From Amphibalanus amphitrite (taxonomy: Eukaryota > Arthropoda > Thecostraca > Balanomorpha > Balanidae), in assembly GCF_019059575.1 (NCBI RefSeq), contig NW_024881973.1:434001-498000 (forward strand): DNA of 64,000 bases, read 5' to 3'. A program made the position numbers and the translations under genes. Shown piece by piece: positions 1 to 10,807 of the stretch (its first letter is position 1; each line of letters opens with the position of its first letter). The notes beneath the pieces were generated by a model. The model saw nothing but the letters and a program-made list of their open reading frames with translations. It had not been told where the DNA came from and made no database searches.

Positions 1-816
1 TTGCCGTTTGGCCCCTGATCGAGCTAGAGCTTCGCGGAAAAAACGAGCGTGTTGCCCGTGACGAGAAGAAGCCGATGATACCCAATTTTAAGGTCCTAGG
101 TCATTGGTTGACCTTCCAGGTCACGTCAATGACCCAAAGTCGGGAAAATCGGGACCTGTTAGAAAGTCGTAAAGTGTGGCTGCTAAGGGGTTTTTCGGGG
201 TGCTGATCACGAATATCGTGTTAGTTTTGATCACAGATGATGTCTTGAAGCATTTAGACCAGGTCGGGTCAGGTCAGGTCAGGTCAACCAGTAGGCGTCG
301 TGACGGGTATTCGTAGTACGTGTCAACCGCCTCTGACAGCTTCGTAACATGTTACGAAGTCACCAAAACTACTTCGTAAATGTTCAAATGGTTGCTAAAT
401 TCGAATTCAGCTCCAAAAACTAGCCTAGAAACATGTAAAACTCGAAAAAGTGACCCGAGGTCACCCGAGGTCACCAAAGGTCAATGGCCTGACCTGACCT
501 TCAAGTGACCTTGACACACACGGGAGTAACATCAAATCACATGTTTGAACGTTTGAAACCACGAAAAGCTTGCAAACACGCGGCTAGTGCGAGCCGACAT
601 ACGCGAAATCGCGATTCCGGCCAAACATGGTCTCAGAAAAGAGGTCACAGGTCAAAGGTCATTGGGGTCAGGGTCATGAAATTTTCAGGGTAGGTGTAAA
701 ATTGATCAATGCGAGGGTACTCAAAGATTCGTTGCGATCGGCCGCTTTTTACGCGAGTTATTCGCGAAAAACCATGGGGGGGTCCATCCGACCCCCCCCC
801 CCTACACATGCGAGGG
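1..816. mobile_element. TTAA-type (piggyBac-like) element, family IV copy 1, cut by the window edge
   Basis: The window opens inside this element. Its right end shows the family architecture: a G-run, a short palindromic core and a C-run at 775-802, then ACATGCGAGGG at the tip, followed by TGAA where TTAA would be expected. The interior carries many GGTCA/TGACC motifs (for example 265-285 and 455-500). The first 170 bases match 51,960-52,125 in the same orientation, which is how the family was recognised. Right of the tip the sequence is BEL/Pao, so this element inserted into that fossil. No coding capacity is visible. Confidence 0.7.
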
Positions 817-988
817 TGAAGTCCATTTTGTCTCGTTTCTGGGAAAAGTTTAGCCTCATTTCGAATACGAAGTTATTATCTTGCGTTTCCCAAAACATTC
901 CTAGGATTTTCACACGTTTTGTTTTCATGATCAATACATTTTGGCTTGCGTTTTCCTTTTTGTCGCCCGAGAAAACCCAACGCTTTAT

Positions 989-1920
989 CCCTCGCACGAC
1001 CAGGCCATTTCTCATAACACGAACGACCAGGGGGGGTTACGACCCCCCCTGGCGTTTCGAAAGGGAAGGTCGTAGAGCTTAGCGGAAAAAACCAACGGAT
1101 TGCTCTCAACGAGATCTCGCGATTGGTGGTATATTTTTTGGTCCTAGGTCAACATTTGACCTACTTATGACCGGTGAAAGGTCAAATTTTCCGAAAAATC
1201 AAACTTTTTCAACTTTCCGCGGCGATTGCGGCAAAACGGTGGGAGATATCGACTTGAAACCTTCACTATCGTGTTCCTTGATCAATTCTCTATCGTTTGG
1301 TATGTATTTCGTTTCCCTAGCTCTAAAAATGGCGCGTTGGGAGCGCCGGAAGTCGGCAAGGTCACAGTCGGCGGCAGAAATTCGAAAAATCAAAATTTAC
1401 ATTTTTGAAATCTGATTGTATTTTTGGATTTGGGAGGTCCATTTGCTCCCTATAGAAGCTAATATTGCTGCATATTCCCATTGAGGTGACAAGAATTAGC
1501 AAAATAGTGGTTCGGGCGCTTTTCAAAGAAAGTACCGGACGCTGTTCCTCTTGTGACGTCATAGCTCCGTGACCTGACCTGACCCGGTCAATTTTCTTGC
1601 ACCACACGATAGCCAATGCTTGCCCCAACAAGCATGTGAAGTTTCATCATGATCCATCAAACAATGTGGGTATCACCGGCAGAAAACCTAGGGATTCGGC
1701 GCACACGTTTGGTAACTGTCGGCCAGAGGCTGTACCTCTTATGACGTCATAACTCCGTGACCTGACATGACCCGATCACTTTTTTTCGGCAAAAGATGCG
1801 CAAAGGTTGCCCCAGAGGGTATTGAAAATTTCAGCCCGCTACGACAAGCCGTTTAGCGTGCACTTCGAAAAAACCTCAGGGGGGGGGGGTTGATACAACC
1901 CCCCCCTAGGCGTTCTAGGG
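989..1920. mobile_element. TTAA-type (piggyBac-like) MITE, family II copy 1, flanked by TTAT
   Basis: The ends are CCCTCGCACGACC on the left and GGCGTTCTAGGG on the right, the same pair in reverse order as at 48,832-49,772. Each end is followed inward by a G-run/short palindrome/C-run hairpin (1,030-1,050 and 1,878-1,907). The flanks are TTAT (985-988) and TTAT (1,921-1,924) instead of TTAA. The interior holds GGTCA and TGACGTCA motifs. No transposase is present. It lies inside the BEL/Pao fossil, with Pao sequence on both sides. Confidence 0.85.
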
Positions 1921-2260
1921 TTATGTTCAAGTTTCCCTTAGCAAGGATGTTTTGGACGTCAGAGGCTAAAGCCAATGCCTCGCTGCTATTTGTGACCGAT
2001 TGTAGCAAGTGATCAACATAACTATTTTCTTTGATCATTCTCGCTGCTTCTGGATATAGCTTCATGTTCATGTCGGCTATTGTGTGAAGGGCCACCATAG
2101 CGATCGTGCCACTAGGACGGTCTCCAAAAGGCACGGCGGTAAGAGCGTAATGGTGGGGCTCTTGGTCAGTTTGCAGATCACGCCAGAGATAACGATGAAC
2201 GTGCTGATCTCTTGATGACAGTCGAATCGAGTTATACATCTTTGAAATGTCCGTACGGAC
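1921..2260 (-). pseudogene. BEL/Pao fossil: reverse transcriptase part
   Basis: The minus-strand reading shows Pao-type reverse transcriptase signatures, namely a TDISKMYNSI segment and a FGDRPSGTIA segment, followed by a SYVDHLL segment at the position of the catalytic YVDD-like box. These are typical of the Pao clade rather than of Gypsy or Copia. The piece is bounded on one side by a TTAT-flanked element and on the other by the inverted-repeat element starting at 2,261. It is a fossil fragment. Confidence 0.85.
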
Positions 2261-3535
2261 ATTCCACGTCAAATCAAACACCGAAATCCGTCATCCCCTT
2301 CGATTTTTCTGAAAGTTTGTAGGCAGACTGGGCATGGTTCAAAACTGAGTTAAGTATAATATTTTCGAAATTTGATAAAGTATCGCTGAGATATAGGTCA
2401 TCGAATATAGCCAAAAATGCCACACATCAATTTTTTTTAAATGTCTAACTCTGGTTCCTTTTCTGGTATCAAAATGATATTAACAGAGTCTTACAAGACT
2501 CTGTACATTTTTGAACATACATTTTTGAACATACATTACATACATTACATACATTTTACATGAACATACATTTTTTACAAGAACATACATTTTTGAGTAT
2601 GTATGGGGAATTTCTAGTTAATCCAATAATGAATATGGCAGTTAGAAGCCTGCTAAGAGTAACATGTCGCCGGCTGAGGCGGGATCGGCCGACGCGGGAA
2701 ACGCAGCAATCACAATTTTGTGTTTACACGTTCATATTTCAATTGTTTACCAACCGATTTTCAAAATTCTTACACCATAAGATTGCCTGTACATTTCTTA
2801 GGCTTTTCACAAAATTTGACGCGAATCGAACGTAATCAGCGGTAAGGAGCGCGATGTAAAGACGGAACCGTTCCGTTCCGTCCCGGCACAGTCTACAATT
2901 CAGGCGGCGGCTAGCGGTCGGCGCCGGCTGCCGAGTCGCCGCGTCGCCGCGGCCACAGGATGTTCACTTTACACCGCTATTACTAGACCAGTTGTGAACC
3001 GATTTTCTTCTTGCTTGCACGATGAGATGTGCAATTCAATTTTGGACAGGTAGCTATAATTAATTTCGCAGTAATACTATGAGATATTGGCGAAAAACAG
3101 GAGGGGTGGGGCGAAATTCACTCTTCCCCCTCCACTGCGCGTGCTAACATACGTTTGCATATGTGCCATTTTCTTTAAAACTTATGAATGGCCCACTCTA
3201 ATTTTTTTCACAGGTTGTTAAGAATATGGTAGGCAATAAAATATATGAAAATTAGCCAAACAGTGGCGTATCCAGGGGGGAGGCCAAGAGGCCATGGCCT
3301 CCCCCTTTGGGATCAGACATGCAAGTGGGCCCTTTGGGTCACTTGAGTGCAGTGACGTACCCAAGGGGGCCACGGGGGCCCTTGAGGTCCAAGGATAACT
3401 CAGGAGAACCAGCGTGACGAAGGCGTTCTGGGTCTCCCTGTCTTAATTCCAGTACTACAGAATGTCTTTTACTCGAAAAAAAAAACAAATATCAAAGAGC
3501 GATATCTATCACAGTCACGAACACAGAGAGCCCCT

Positions 3536-4230
3536 AATTACCTGAGAGCCCCTGGGTACCTGAGGGGCCCCCTGGTTACCTGAGGGGCCCCCTAGTTACC
3601 TGAGGAGCCCTGGTTATCTGACGAGCCCCTAGTTACCTGAGGGGCCCCTGGTTATCTGAGGGGCCCCTGGTTGGCCGAGAGGTTCCTGGTTGTCTAAGGG
3701 CCCCCTGGCTACCCAAGGGGCCCCTGGTCACCTGAGGGGCCCCTAACTAGTTATCTGAGGGGCCCTAGTTTCCTGAGGGCCCCTGGTCACGGGACCCCTG
3801 TTTACCTGAGGGTCCCCTGGTTACCTGAGGGACCCCTGGTTATCTGAAGGACTCCTGGTAAAGGACCCCTGGTTACGAGGGTCCCTGGTTACCTGAGGGG
3901 CCCCTGGTTACCCGAGGGACCTCTGGTTATCTGAGTGGCCTCTAGTTACCCAAGGGGCCCCTGATCCCCTGGATGGCCCCTGGCCAGTCATCTGAAGAAG
4001 CCCTGGTCACCTGAGGGGCCCATGTTTACCCGGGGAGTACCTGGTTATCTGAAGGGATTCTGCAGTCACATGAGGGCCCTTAGTTGCCCGAGGAGTCCCT
4101 GGTATAACCGGCCTTTGATTATCAGAGGGTCTCCTGGTCACGGTAACCTGGTGGGCCCCTGATCAATTGAAAAGCCCATGCAGTCACCTGAGAGGCCCCT
4201 GATTGCCTGAAGGGCCCCTGATCACTTGAA
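3536..4230. repeat. Minisatellite, about 20-bp units (CCTGAGGGGCCCCTGGTTAC-like)
   Basis: Several dozen imperfect copies of a unit close to CCTGAGGGGCCCCTGGTTAC run through this stretch, varying by substitutions and small length changes. The unit contains GGGGCCCC, a self-complementary core. It lies inside the hAT-type element and explains the lack of genes here. Confidence 0.85.
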
Positions 4231-4259
4231 TTCAATGGCATAGCCAGGGGGCGAGGGAC

Positions 4260-6330
4260 ACGTGTCCGTTATATGGTTTAGGGTCCCCTCGGGCCCGAGG
4301 GGCCCTACGGTGCCAATTGACATTAGAGGCTCCGCGCCGGCCACGATTCAACTGGAAAGTAGTGAAAGGACACCACGGGGCTTTTGAGAACACGTCATGG
4401 GCTCTTATGTAGCCACACTTATCTCCAGAAGGGCCCCACCGCAGGTTCTGAAGGACCTTGCCGGCCTCTGCCGTTCGATAGCCCTCAGAGACCGGCTTAG
4501 GGCCCTATAGGCCGTCTCAGGGCCCTCAGAGGCTGAGGCCGAGCCCAGAGGCTGGCGTGGGGGCCCTCAGAGGCCGTTTTGGCGGTCCTACAGAAGTTTA
4601 GACTTGGGCGTGGGACCCTTTGACGCTGGCGTGGAACCTTAACCCGCGCACCGACGGGGGGGGGGGCGGATATCCGCCCCCCCTGAGGTTTTTCGCGAAT
4701 AGCGGGAAAACCGCCGCGAAATTTGGTATGACTATTCCCTCATCAATTTTACACATGGTGTGCAAGTTTGAACCTCCTACCTTTCAAGGTCAGGTCACCA
4801 GGTCACTTTGAATGACCCAACCTCAAGTAACTTTTTTGCAACTTTGTCACCGTGCCAGAGCTACAGTAGATGTCGGAGGCCTCTGAAAGTCGCAGGATGT
4901 TATTAGGTCATTAGTAGCTACAATTTGTATATCTCGGAATTTTGATATCGGTGACCTAAGGTCAGGTCAATTTCGCGACCTCCCCATTATAAGTCAATGG
5001 GGGAAAAATCAACTCCCTGTTTTTACCACTAAAACGGGTCGGAATGGCCCCATGTACCATACATGACTTCATATACGATCAACCTTCACTACCTTGAGGT
5101 CTGTTGTGCTGTTGGGCAGCTGTGAGGTCATGTGACGTCATCAAAGGTCACCAAAGGTTTTTGGCCAATAACTCCGTACAGGAACAAGATACAGACGCGT
5201 GGATGGTCTCATTGTGTTCAGCTCGTCAAGATGCATCGAATGATATACATGATGACCTCAAGGTCACGTGACCTGAGGTCAACCTTTGACCTTGACCTTT
5301 CGAGGTCACCATATATATCATTCGATGCGGATTGACGAGAGGATTACGATGATGCCCTTAGTTTGTTCCTATCTTGACTAATTCGAAAGTTACTCGAGAA
5401 AAACTCTCTCCATATCTAGCGCCGCCATTTTGACTTTTTCGACCCCTGTGACGTCATCTTTGACCTGACCTGAAAATGACCTTTGTAAAAATTGTAGATC
5501 TTGACCGTGCGTATCCGATGCCGTTTGCCGCTTGTCGCTATCTTGCTTCGTTCTCGAGATCTCAGGGGGGGGGGGGCGGTCATCCGCCCCCCCGTCGGTG
5601 CGAAGTTGGCGCGGACCCCCGTCGGTGCGCGGGTTAAGGAGCCAGCGCGCAGCCCTCTAAGGCCAGCCGTGGAGCCCTTTAAGGCCAGCGTGGGGTCCTC
5701 TAAGTCCATTGTGGGGATTTCTAAGGACAGTGTGGTGTGGGGCCTTCTAAGGCCAGTGTGGGACCCTCATGTTCAGTGTGGGGCCGTCTATGTCCAGCTT
5801 GGGGTCTTCTAAGCCCAGCGGTGTGGGGCCTTCTGAAGTCAGTTTGAGGCCCACTGGCCACTAAGACCAGCTTGAGGCCCTCTGAAGACAATGCGGAGCC
5901 CTCTGAGGCCAGTGTGAGACCCTCTGTGACCAGCGTGAACCCTCTGAGACCAGCGTGGGGCCAACTGTGATCTGACTTTAGACGCTGGTGCTGGGCCTTC
6001 AGAAGCCAGCACGGGGCCTTCATAGGCTGGCGTCGGGCCATTAGAGGCCACTTCGAGGGCCTCGGCAGCCATAATTCAGATCTTGTGCATGTTGAAGCCC
6101 CCTGATGTAGGAATGGCCCTTAGAAGCCGGCGCGGAACCCTCAGAGGGCTCTAGAGACCGGCGTGGGTTCGAGAGCGGCATAGGGCCATCAGACTGACTC
6201 AAAGGCTCCCAAGAGCCAGCGTGAGGCCCTGGGAGGTCAGCAATAGCATGAGTCTCCTGAGGCCATTATGGGGCCGGCTGAGGCCAGAGTCGTTCACTCT
6301 GTTGCCGAAGAGGGGCTTAGAGGCCAGAAT
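4260..6330. repeat. Degenerate minisatellite (AGGCCAGCGTGGGGCCCTCT-like), split by a TTAA element
   Basis: Irregular units of roughly 20-35 bases around AGGCCAGCGTGGGGCCCTCT occupy 4,260-4,638 and resume at 5,638-6,330. The interruption is the family I element at 4,643-5,633. Open reading frames here are an effect of the repeated units and carry no protein signature. Confidence 0.75.
4643..5633. mobile_element. TTAA-type (piggyBac-like) MITE, family I copy 1
   Basis: The flanks are TTAA at 4,639-4,642 and 5,634-5,637. The ends are CCCGCGCACCGACGGGG and its complement, each followed by a hairpin with a CGGATATCCG-type core between G- and C-runs. The interior has many AGGTCA/TGACCT motifs, a TGACGTCA at about 5,136 and again near 5,450, and the block CCATTATAAGTCAATGG at 4,984-5,000. 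It is the same family and orientation as 42,021-43,020. No coding sequence is supported. Confidence 0.9.
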
Positions 6331-6879
6331 GAGTCTTGAGAGTTTTTAGATTGCTAAGTGTGGCTAAAAAGGCTCCCGACATGGCGAAAGTGGCAAAGAA
6401 CCGCACCTGTTCGTGGGTTAAGTGGCTACCACTGGGGCCCCTAAGGTAAGGGTGGGGCCCCTTGAGCAGGTTTGGCCTCCCCCTTTTCAAGATCCTGGAT
6501 ACGCCACTGTAGCCAAATCGAAGGTGACGTGTTTTTTGCTATTTCAATGTTTGTGCTTAAGAACAGAGTTAAGCAAATTTCAAGGTCATATATTTAAGTA
6601 GGTGCAATTCTAAACAAATGCTTAAGAAATTACCTAAACAGTAAGGCTTATTTCATTCAAATCAAACAAGTACAACCAAAGTTATGGTCGTTCAAAAATA
6701 TAAAGATGCAACATTTTGTAAAAATTCGATGCCCTATATTTAGAAGACCTGTGGTCAGAATGTGCAAAAAACATCAATGTAATGACCGGGGCGACACAGG
6801 AACACGCTCACAAATTTATAATGAAATCGCTGATGGTAAGGTGCAAAACAGCCGATTTTTGTTCGATTTGACGTGGAAT

Positions 6880-8820
6880 GCCCCCGTAGCTATCGCCACT
6901 GGGTATTCTCTAAATCTGATCAGGATACCATAGAGGCTGTTGACAAAATCGGGTCCTTTTGCCCAATAATCGTTTCACGCATGACCCATATATGATGCTG
7001 AAGAATTGAACCCGATTCTAACTGGAGTTGTTGACGAGTCACCTTTTATTATTTCATGATGTTGAAGATAATGGACAGGCCCTGTGTAACAGTGGACCTC
7101 CTCTTGTGATAATTTCTTTGCCACCTTTCTGCGCTCCATATCTTTCATTTGCTCTCTGTATGCTCGCTGTCGTTCGGTATCCAGTTTATTAAGTCGTGAT
7201 TCGGTCGATCGTAGTTTCGCTTTCGCTGCTCTTATGTTGTTGGGAAGATTTTCTGGTCCTTTTATCCACGGATAGGCAATTTCGAATATTTGTTCTTCTT
7301 CGTTGTATTTAAGACCGGTCTTAATCAAAGCTAATTCCCCTTCTTCCTTCAAAGTATATCCTTTCATGCCCATGGAGCAATTTCCACACCGACATCCTCC
7401 GCATTGTGGGTGACAACTGATGCCTAAATTTTCACACTCGAAGAACTTCTCGATAGCGTTCTCGGTCGGGGAACTCGTTTGGATGTCGTCTGTGCGTATG
7501 AGCAATGTATTCGCGCGTATTTCTGTGCTCATATCTTGTTCGGATCTTTCGTTCGCTCCTGGGAAAATGCCCCTTATACAATATCCAAACTTATTTTTTA
7601 GAAGTTGCGCGTTATCAACCGTTCTTACGACATTTGGCATTATAGCGGAACAGTCAACACCAATAAGGATGTCAACTTTTCCCGTTGGTCTTCGATAGTC
7701 AATGATATTAATTTCGGGAAAATACTTGGTAATGTATTTTTCATCAATGTTTTGCAGGTCAGTCGTAATTTCGTCCATTCCGTATGCGTCAATATTCCAG
7801 ACATTTTTGTCCAAGTCGATTAGAGGAACGGTGTACTTTTTGCTATTGAGTATGGCAGGTTGATTTCCAACTTTAACGATGGATAAGTCCGTGTTACTTT
7901 CAAGTAGATTTAACCGTTTTGCTGCAGAATGTGTAATTAGCGAAATATTAGCTCCGGAGTCCCACAGCACTGTAACCAGTTGATCGTTACAGAGAATAGT
8001 ACTTATGGCCAGAAGTGCCGGATTATCTTTCATTTGGGCGTTGTAGATTGCGATCCGCTTGTTTTCTGTGTTGCTCTGTCGATGTAGAAGGGGGTGATGC
8101 CGTTTTCCGCATACCTTTCCCGACGAGATTGCTGTGCATCTAGGATTTTCTGTGCAATCTGCAATCTTTAGCTATATGACCGGTTTGTAGGCAGTTGAAA
8201 CATGCTCCTACTTTTCGCATGGCCTATAATTTTTCGTCATGTGTCATCTTTGCAAAATGATCACATGAAGCGATGGCGTGTCCAGATGGTTTATGTACCC
8301 AACACCATTGGTTTGGTTCCAAGCGAGTATCATTTTTAGTAGGAAAATTCTTTGAAATATAAGTGACTTGAGCGAGATGTTCCAAACGGTTGGACACTCG
8401 TTTGATTTCATTCCATATTCGACGTTCAGGTGTACAATTCGCTTCTTCTAGACATAATCCCTTGGTGAATTCAGTATTGTTAGAGGAGTTACCCACGGTT
8501 TGATTCACGTAGCGATGTTTGCCAGAAATGCGCACGTCGTGCTCTATGTACTCAATGACGCGTTTTTTCTTGGAGAAGATATTGCAAAAGATTATCAAAT
8601 ATTGTTTCCTTGGAAGTAAAATCCTTTGAATCTGTTTTCCAAATCCATTCTCGTTTTTGTGTAGGAGGTAGTAATCTTTCTATCATGCTTACGATTGTCA
8701 CCGTGTTCATTTCATTTGATAATCCCATCCTCTTTAGATCTAACCAGGATCGTTCGATGACATTCACCATGGATATAAACTGTTTGGTATCTCCCTCTGC
8801 GATGGGTTTCAATATTTTAA
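6880..8820 (-). pseudogene. BEL/Pao fossil: aspartic protease and gag part
   Basis: The stretch 6,975-8,033 reads as a Pao-type aspartic protease region (DUF1758-like), with a WDSGANISLI segment in which DSG is the active-site triad. A cysteine-rich CGGCRCGNC motif follows downstream. The stretch 8,224-8,812 is gag-like and includes a Cys/His-containing WCWVHKPSGH segment resembling a nucleocapsid knuckle. Gag and protease lie in the order expected for a Pao element on the minus strand. It is a fossil; the neighbouring insertion at 8,821 interrupts gag. Confidence 0.85.
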
Positions 8821-9830
8821 AGGGAGATAATGAGCTTTCTTTTTTCTTAAATAAAAATTACTCGACATCTATACTATTTCTACTGTAGTTTCTATAAAAT
8901 ATGAAAATTTCCTAGCACATTTTCGTATGTGAAAAAGGTTTTATTTTTGCAAAAAAGAAGCAGTACTTGCAGTACTTGTAACACCCACCGAAATGCGTTG
9001 TCCTTCTCTATAAAAAAGTCGCAGTATATGGCGCTTTTGTTTCAAACAGCGACGCTTGGGTTTTTGTTTATGTTATCGCCTTGTCGTTGCTTGGTTGTAA
9101 GGATTCTAATTTGAATTAGAGTTAATACGGTTTAGAATTAATTAGATTCTAATTCGGGGGTACATAGTGCCTACTCTTCTTTGTTTCCAAGTATTATTTT
9201 GCGCCACAAATGAACGGCAAGCGCCAGAAACGCAGCCAAATCTTGCGATTGCGACTACGAAATTCATTATTTTGGCCTCAGAGCCTGAAGCGAAAAATAC
9301 AAACATATTTATTTCAAAAAGACTTCAGGTTTGTCGAACGGTGTTATGAGAATTTCGATAACAGTACTGCATAAGTTTTTCAGTGATGCCGCAAAAGTGT
9401 TGTATCTATCTTCTTTTATTGTGCAGTCGGCGGGACCGATTCAAAATTGAGTCGTTGCTACTAAAATAGCAGCATATGGCCACAGATGATGAACAGGAAA
9501 AATAGTTGCGTAAATTTAGACATAAACCACCCCCAAACCATGAATATCTTTTGAAGGCACTATAGACGACCATTAACTAACTAGATGTGATGAAGATCAA
9601 ATGTAATGAATACGCTCATTTTACAAAATTACATGCAAGTACCAAAAAGTGATGTAAGTACTTATTCAACGGTCTTTTTCAGCGCTCCCCGCTAACGTGA
9701 CTTCAAGTTGAGATATTTGCGGCAAGGTACCGAATTGAGCAAAATGGTTTTAATTTACATTATAACTTGTTGTGTTTTGTCAGAAAATGGTCCTAACTCA
9801 GATTTTGTGGAAAAAGGTCATAATCTCCCT
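8821..9830. mobile_element. TTAA-flanked MITE with AGGGAGAT ends
   Basis: The flanks are TTAA at 8,817-8,820 and 9,831-9,834. The terminal inverted repeats are AGGGAGATAATGA on the left and the complement of AGGGAGATTATGA on the right. It splits BEL/Pao gag. The ends differ from the CCC-ended elements elsewhere in the window, and it lacks their G/C hairpins, so it is a separate TTAA family (piggyBac- or Kolobok-like). The interior is AT-rich and non-coding. Confidence 0.75.
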
Positions 9831-10453
9831 TTAAGGTCTTATATAACAGTGTCAACAATTTTTCTGGGGTCTCCGAAGGCCTTGTCCAAACGGTAAAGCA
9901 TCTCGTCGAAGTTGTCCTCAACTCCTTTAACCGTGTCCAGAGCAGAACCAAATAGGCAGGAACGTAATGCATAGGCATCCTTGCCATATTTACTGGCCAT
10001 TAAGCGAAGAAAGTCATGACGAAAACTAGAGCATTCGCGAAGGTTGCCTGAGAATCGTGGGGAGTCTAGGGGTTTTACTTGGATTTCCGAAGATCGATGA
10101 CTCCCGTTTTCTGGTAATTGCTCGGCATATATGCTTCTCATTTGATCTAATACAGAGTCAATTTCTGTCATATATGCGTCGGCCTCATCCAGAAGATTGT
10201 TCATTGTACCGTGCGAAGCAGTTCTATTTATAACATGCAATAGTCGATCATTACACTTATCAATTTCTTTATATATCTCTCGAATATCTTCAAATTTCTC
10301 CTTTATCACCAAAATATGTTCCTTATTGTGACTTAGTTCCTGAAACGCGTTACATTTTCGTGTAAACTTACGCTTTGCGTTCGCTCGTTGTCGTTTGATC
10401 GATTCGTAATTTTCTTCCTCTTCCAGGTTCATTTTCTTAGTTATTGTGTCCAT
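9831..10453 (-). pseudogene. BEL/Pao fossil: start of gag
   Basis: The minus-strand reading starts at 10,453 with a basic, coiled-coil-like N-terminus. It continues into a DUF1759-like gag domain with a PRFSGNLRECSSFRHDF segment, the usual signature at the beginning of Pao gag. The piece ends at the TTAA where the element 8,821-9,830 inserted. No LTR was recognised between here and the Penelope-like fragment that begins near 10,580. Confidence 0.85.
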
Positions 10454-10579
10454 TTAATTATTAGTTCTTACAAAAACAGCAAAGGTGCATCAAATTACGT
10501 TATGGCTTGTAGATGAAATGTAATGCTAACTCAACAAAACGAGACTTCGCACTGAGACATATAATTTGTAGTAAAATTT

Positions 10580-10807
10580 CATCCTGAAACAGAAACAACA
10601 ATCATTGCATGTCTAGCTTCACAGGTCGCACGGTTTAGATTACTAAGAGGTTCGAGTCTTCTGTTGGTGTCATCGTTTTGCGCTTGGTTCGTTTCTTGTT
10701 CGTATCTTCTGTTTTGTTCGTTTCTTCGATTTTTGATTTTTTCGGCTTTTTCTTTTTGTTTGATTAAAAATCCTCTGGGATATTTCAGTTTTCGAACGAA
10801 GTATAAA
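10580..10807 (-). mobile_element. Penelope-like element, minus copy: linker fragment
   Basis: This basic, N/R/E-rich segment matches 27,590-27,709 and 39,683-39,730 in the plus copy. It ends at a TA where the large CACTGTAAAAAA element begins; the same Penelope copy resumes at 26,272. It diverges from the plus copy on the left at about 10,645. Confidence 0.75.

Larger units (their letters stand above)
3261..6509. mobile_element. hAT-type non-autonomous element O filled with GC-rich minisatellite
   Basis: CAGTGGCGTATCCAG at 3,261 is mirrored by CTGGATACGCCACTG ending at 6,509. The flanks are a perfect 8-bp duplication, TAGCCAAA, at 3,253-3,260 and 6,510-6,517; 8-bp duplications with CAG-type ends fit hAT. 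Instead of genes the interior holds two GC-rich tandem arrays, the second of which is cut by a TTAA element at 4,643-5,633. No transposase is visible. Confidence 0.8.
2261..6879. mobile_element. Unclassified element Q with terminal inverted repeats, inserted in BEL/Pao
   Basis: ATTCCACGTCAAATC at 2,261-2,275 is mirrored by GATTTGACGTGGAAT at 6,865-6,879, with weaker similarity extending inward. BEL/Pao coding sequence lies on both sides. No clear target duplication was seen. About 1.36 kb is its own sequence (2,261-3,252 and 6,518-6,879); the rest is a hAT-type element inserted within it. The left arm has a hairpin at 2,479-2,500 (ACAGAGTCTT and its complement) and a short ACATAC-rich repeat at 2,515-2,590. 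No transposase was recognised; the superfamily is unknown. Confidence 0.65.
817..10453 (-). mobile_element. BEL/Pao LTR retrotransposon fossil, in four pieces
   Basis: A Pao-type element lies on the minus strand with gag to the right and pol to the left. Recognisable pieces are 817-988 (pol, after the reverse transcriptase palm), 1,921-2,260 (reverse transcriptase), 6,880-8,820 (protease and gag) and 9,831-10,453 (gag start). They are separated by three insertions (989-1,920; 2,261-6,879; 8,821-9,830), and the left side is cut by the element at 1-816. No RNase H, integrase or LTR was recognised, so both outer ends are missing or unrecognisable. It is broken and old, judged by the layers of younger elements inside it. 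Confidence 0.85.

Noticed and set aside
5721-6072. Frames with repeated GLRG/LASEG-like units
   Set aside because: They are produced by the GC-rich minisatellite inside the hAT-type element.
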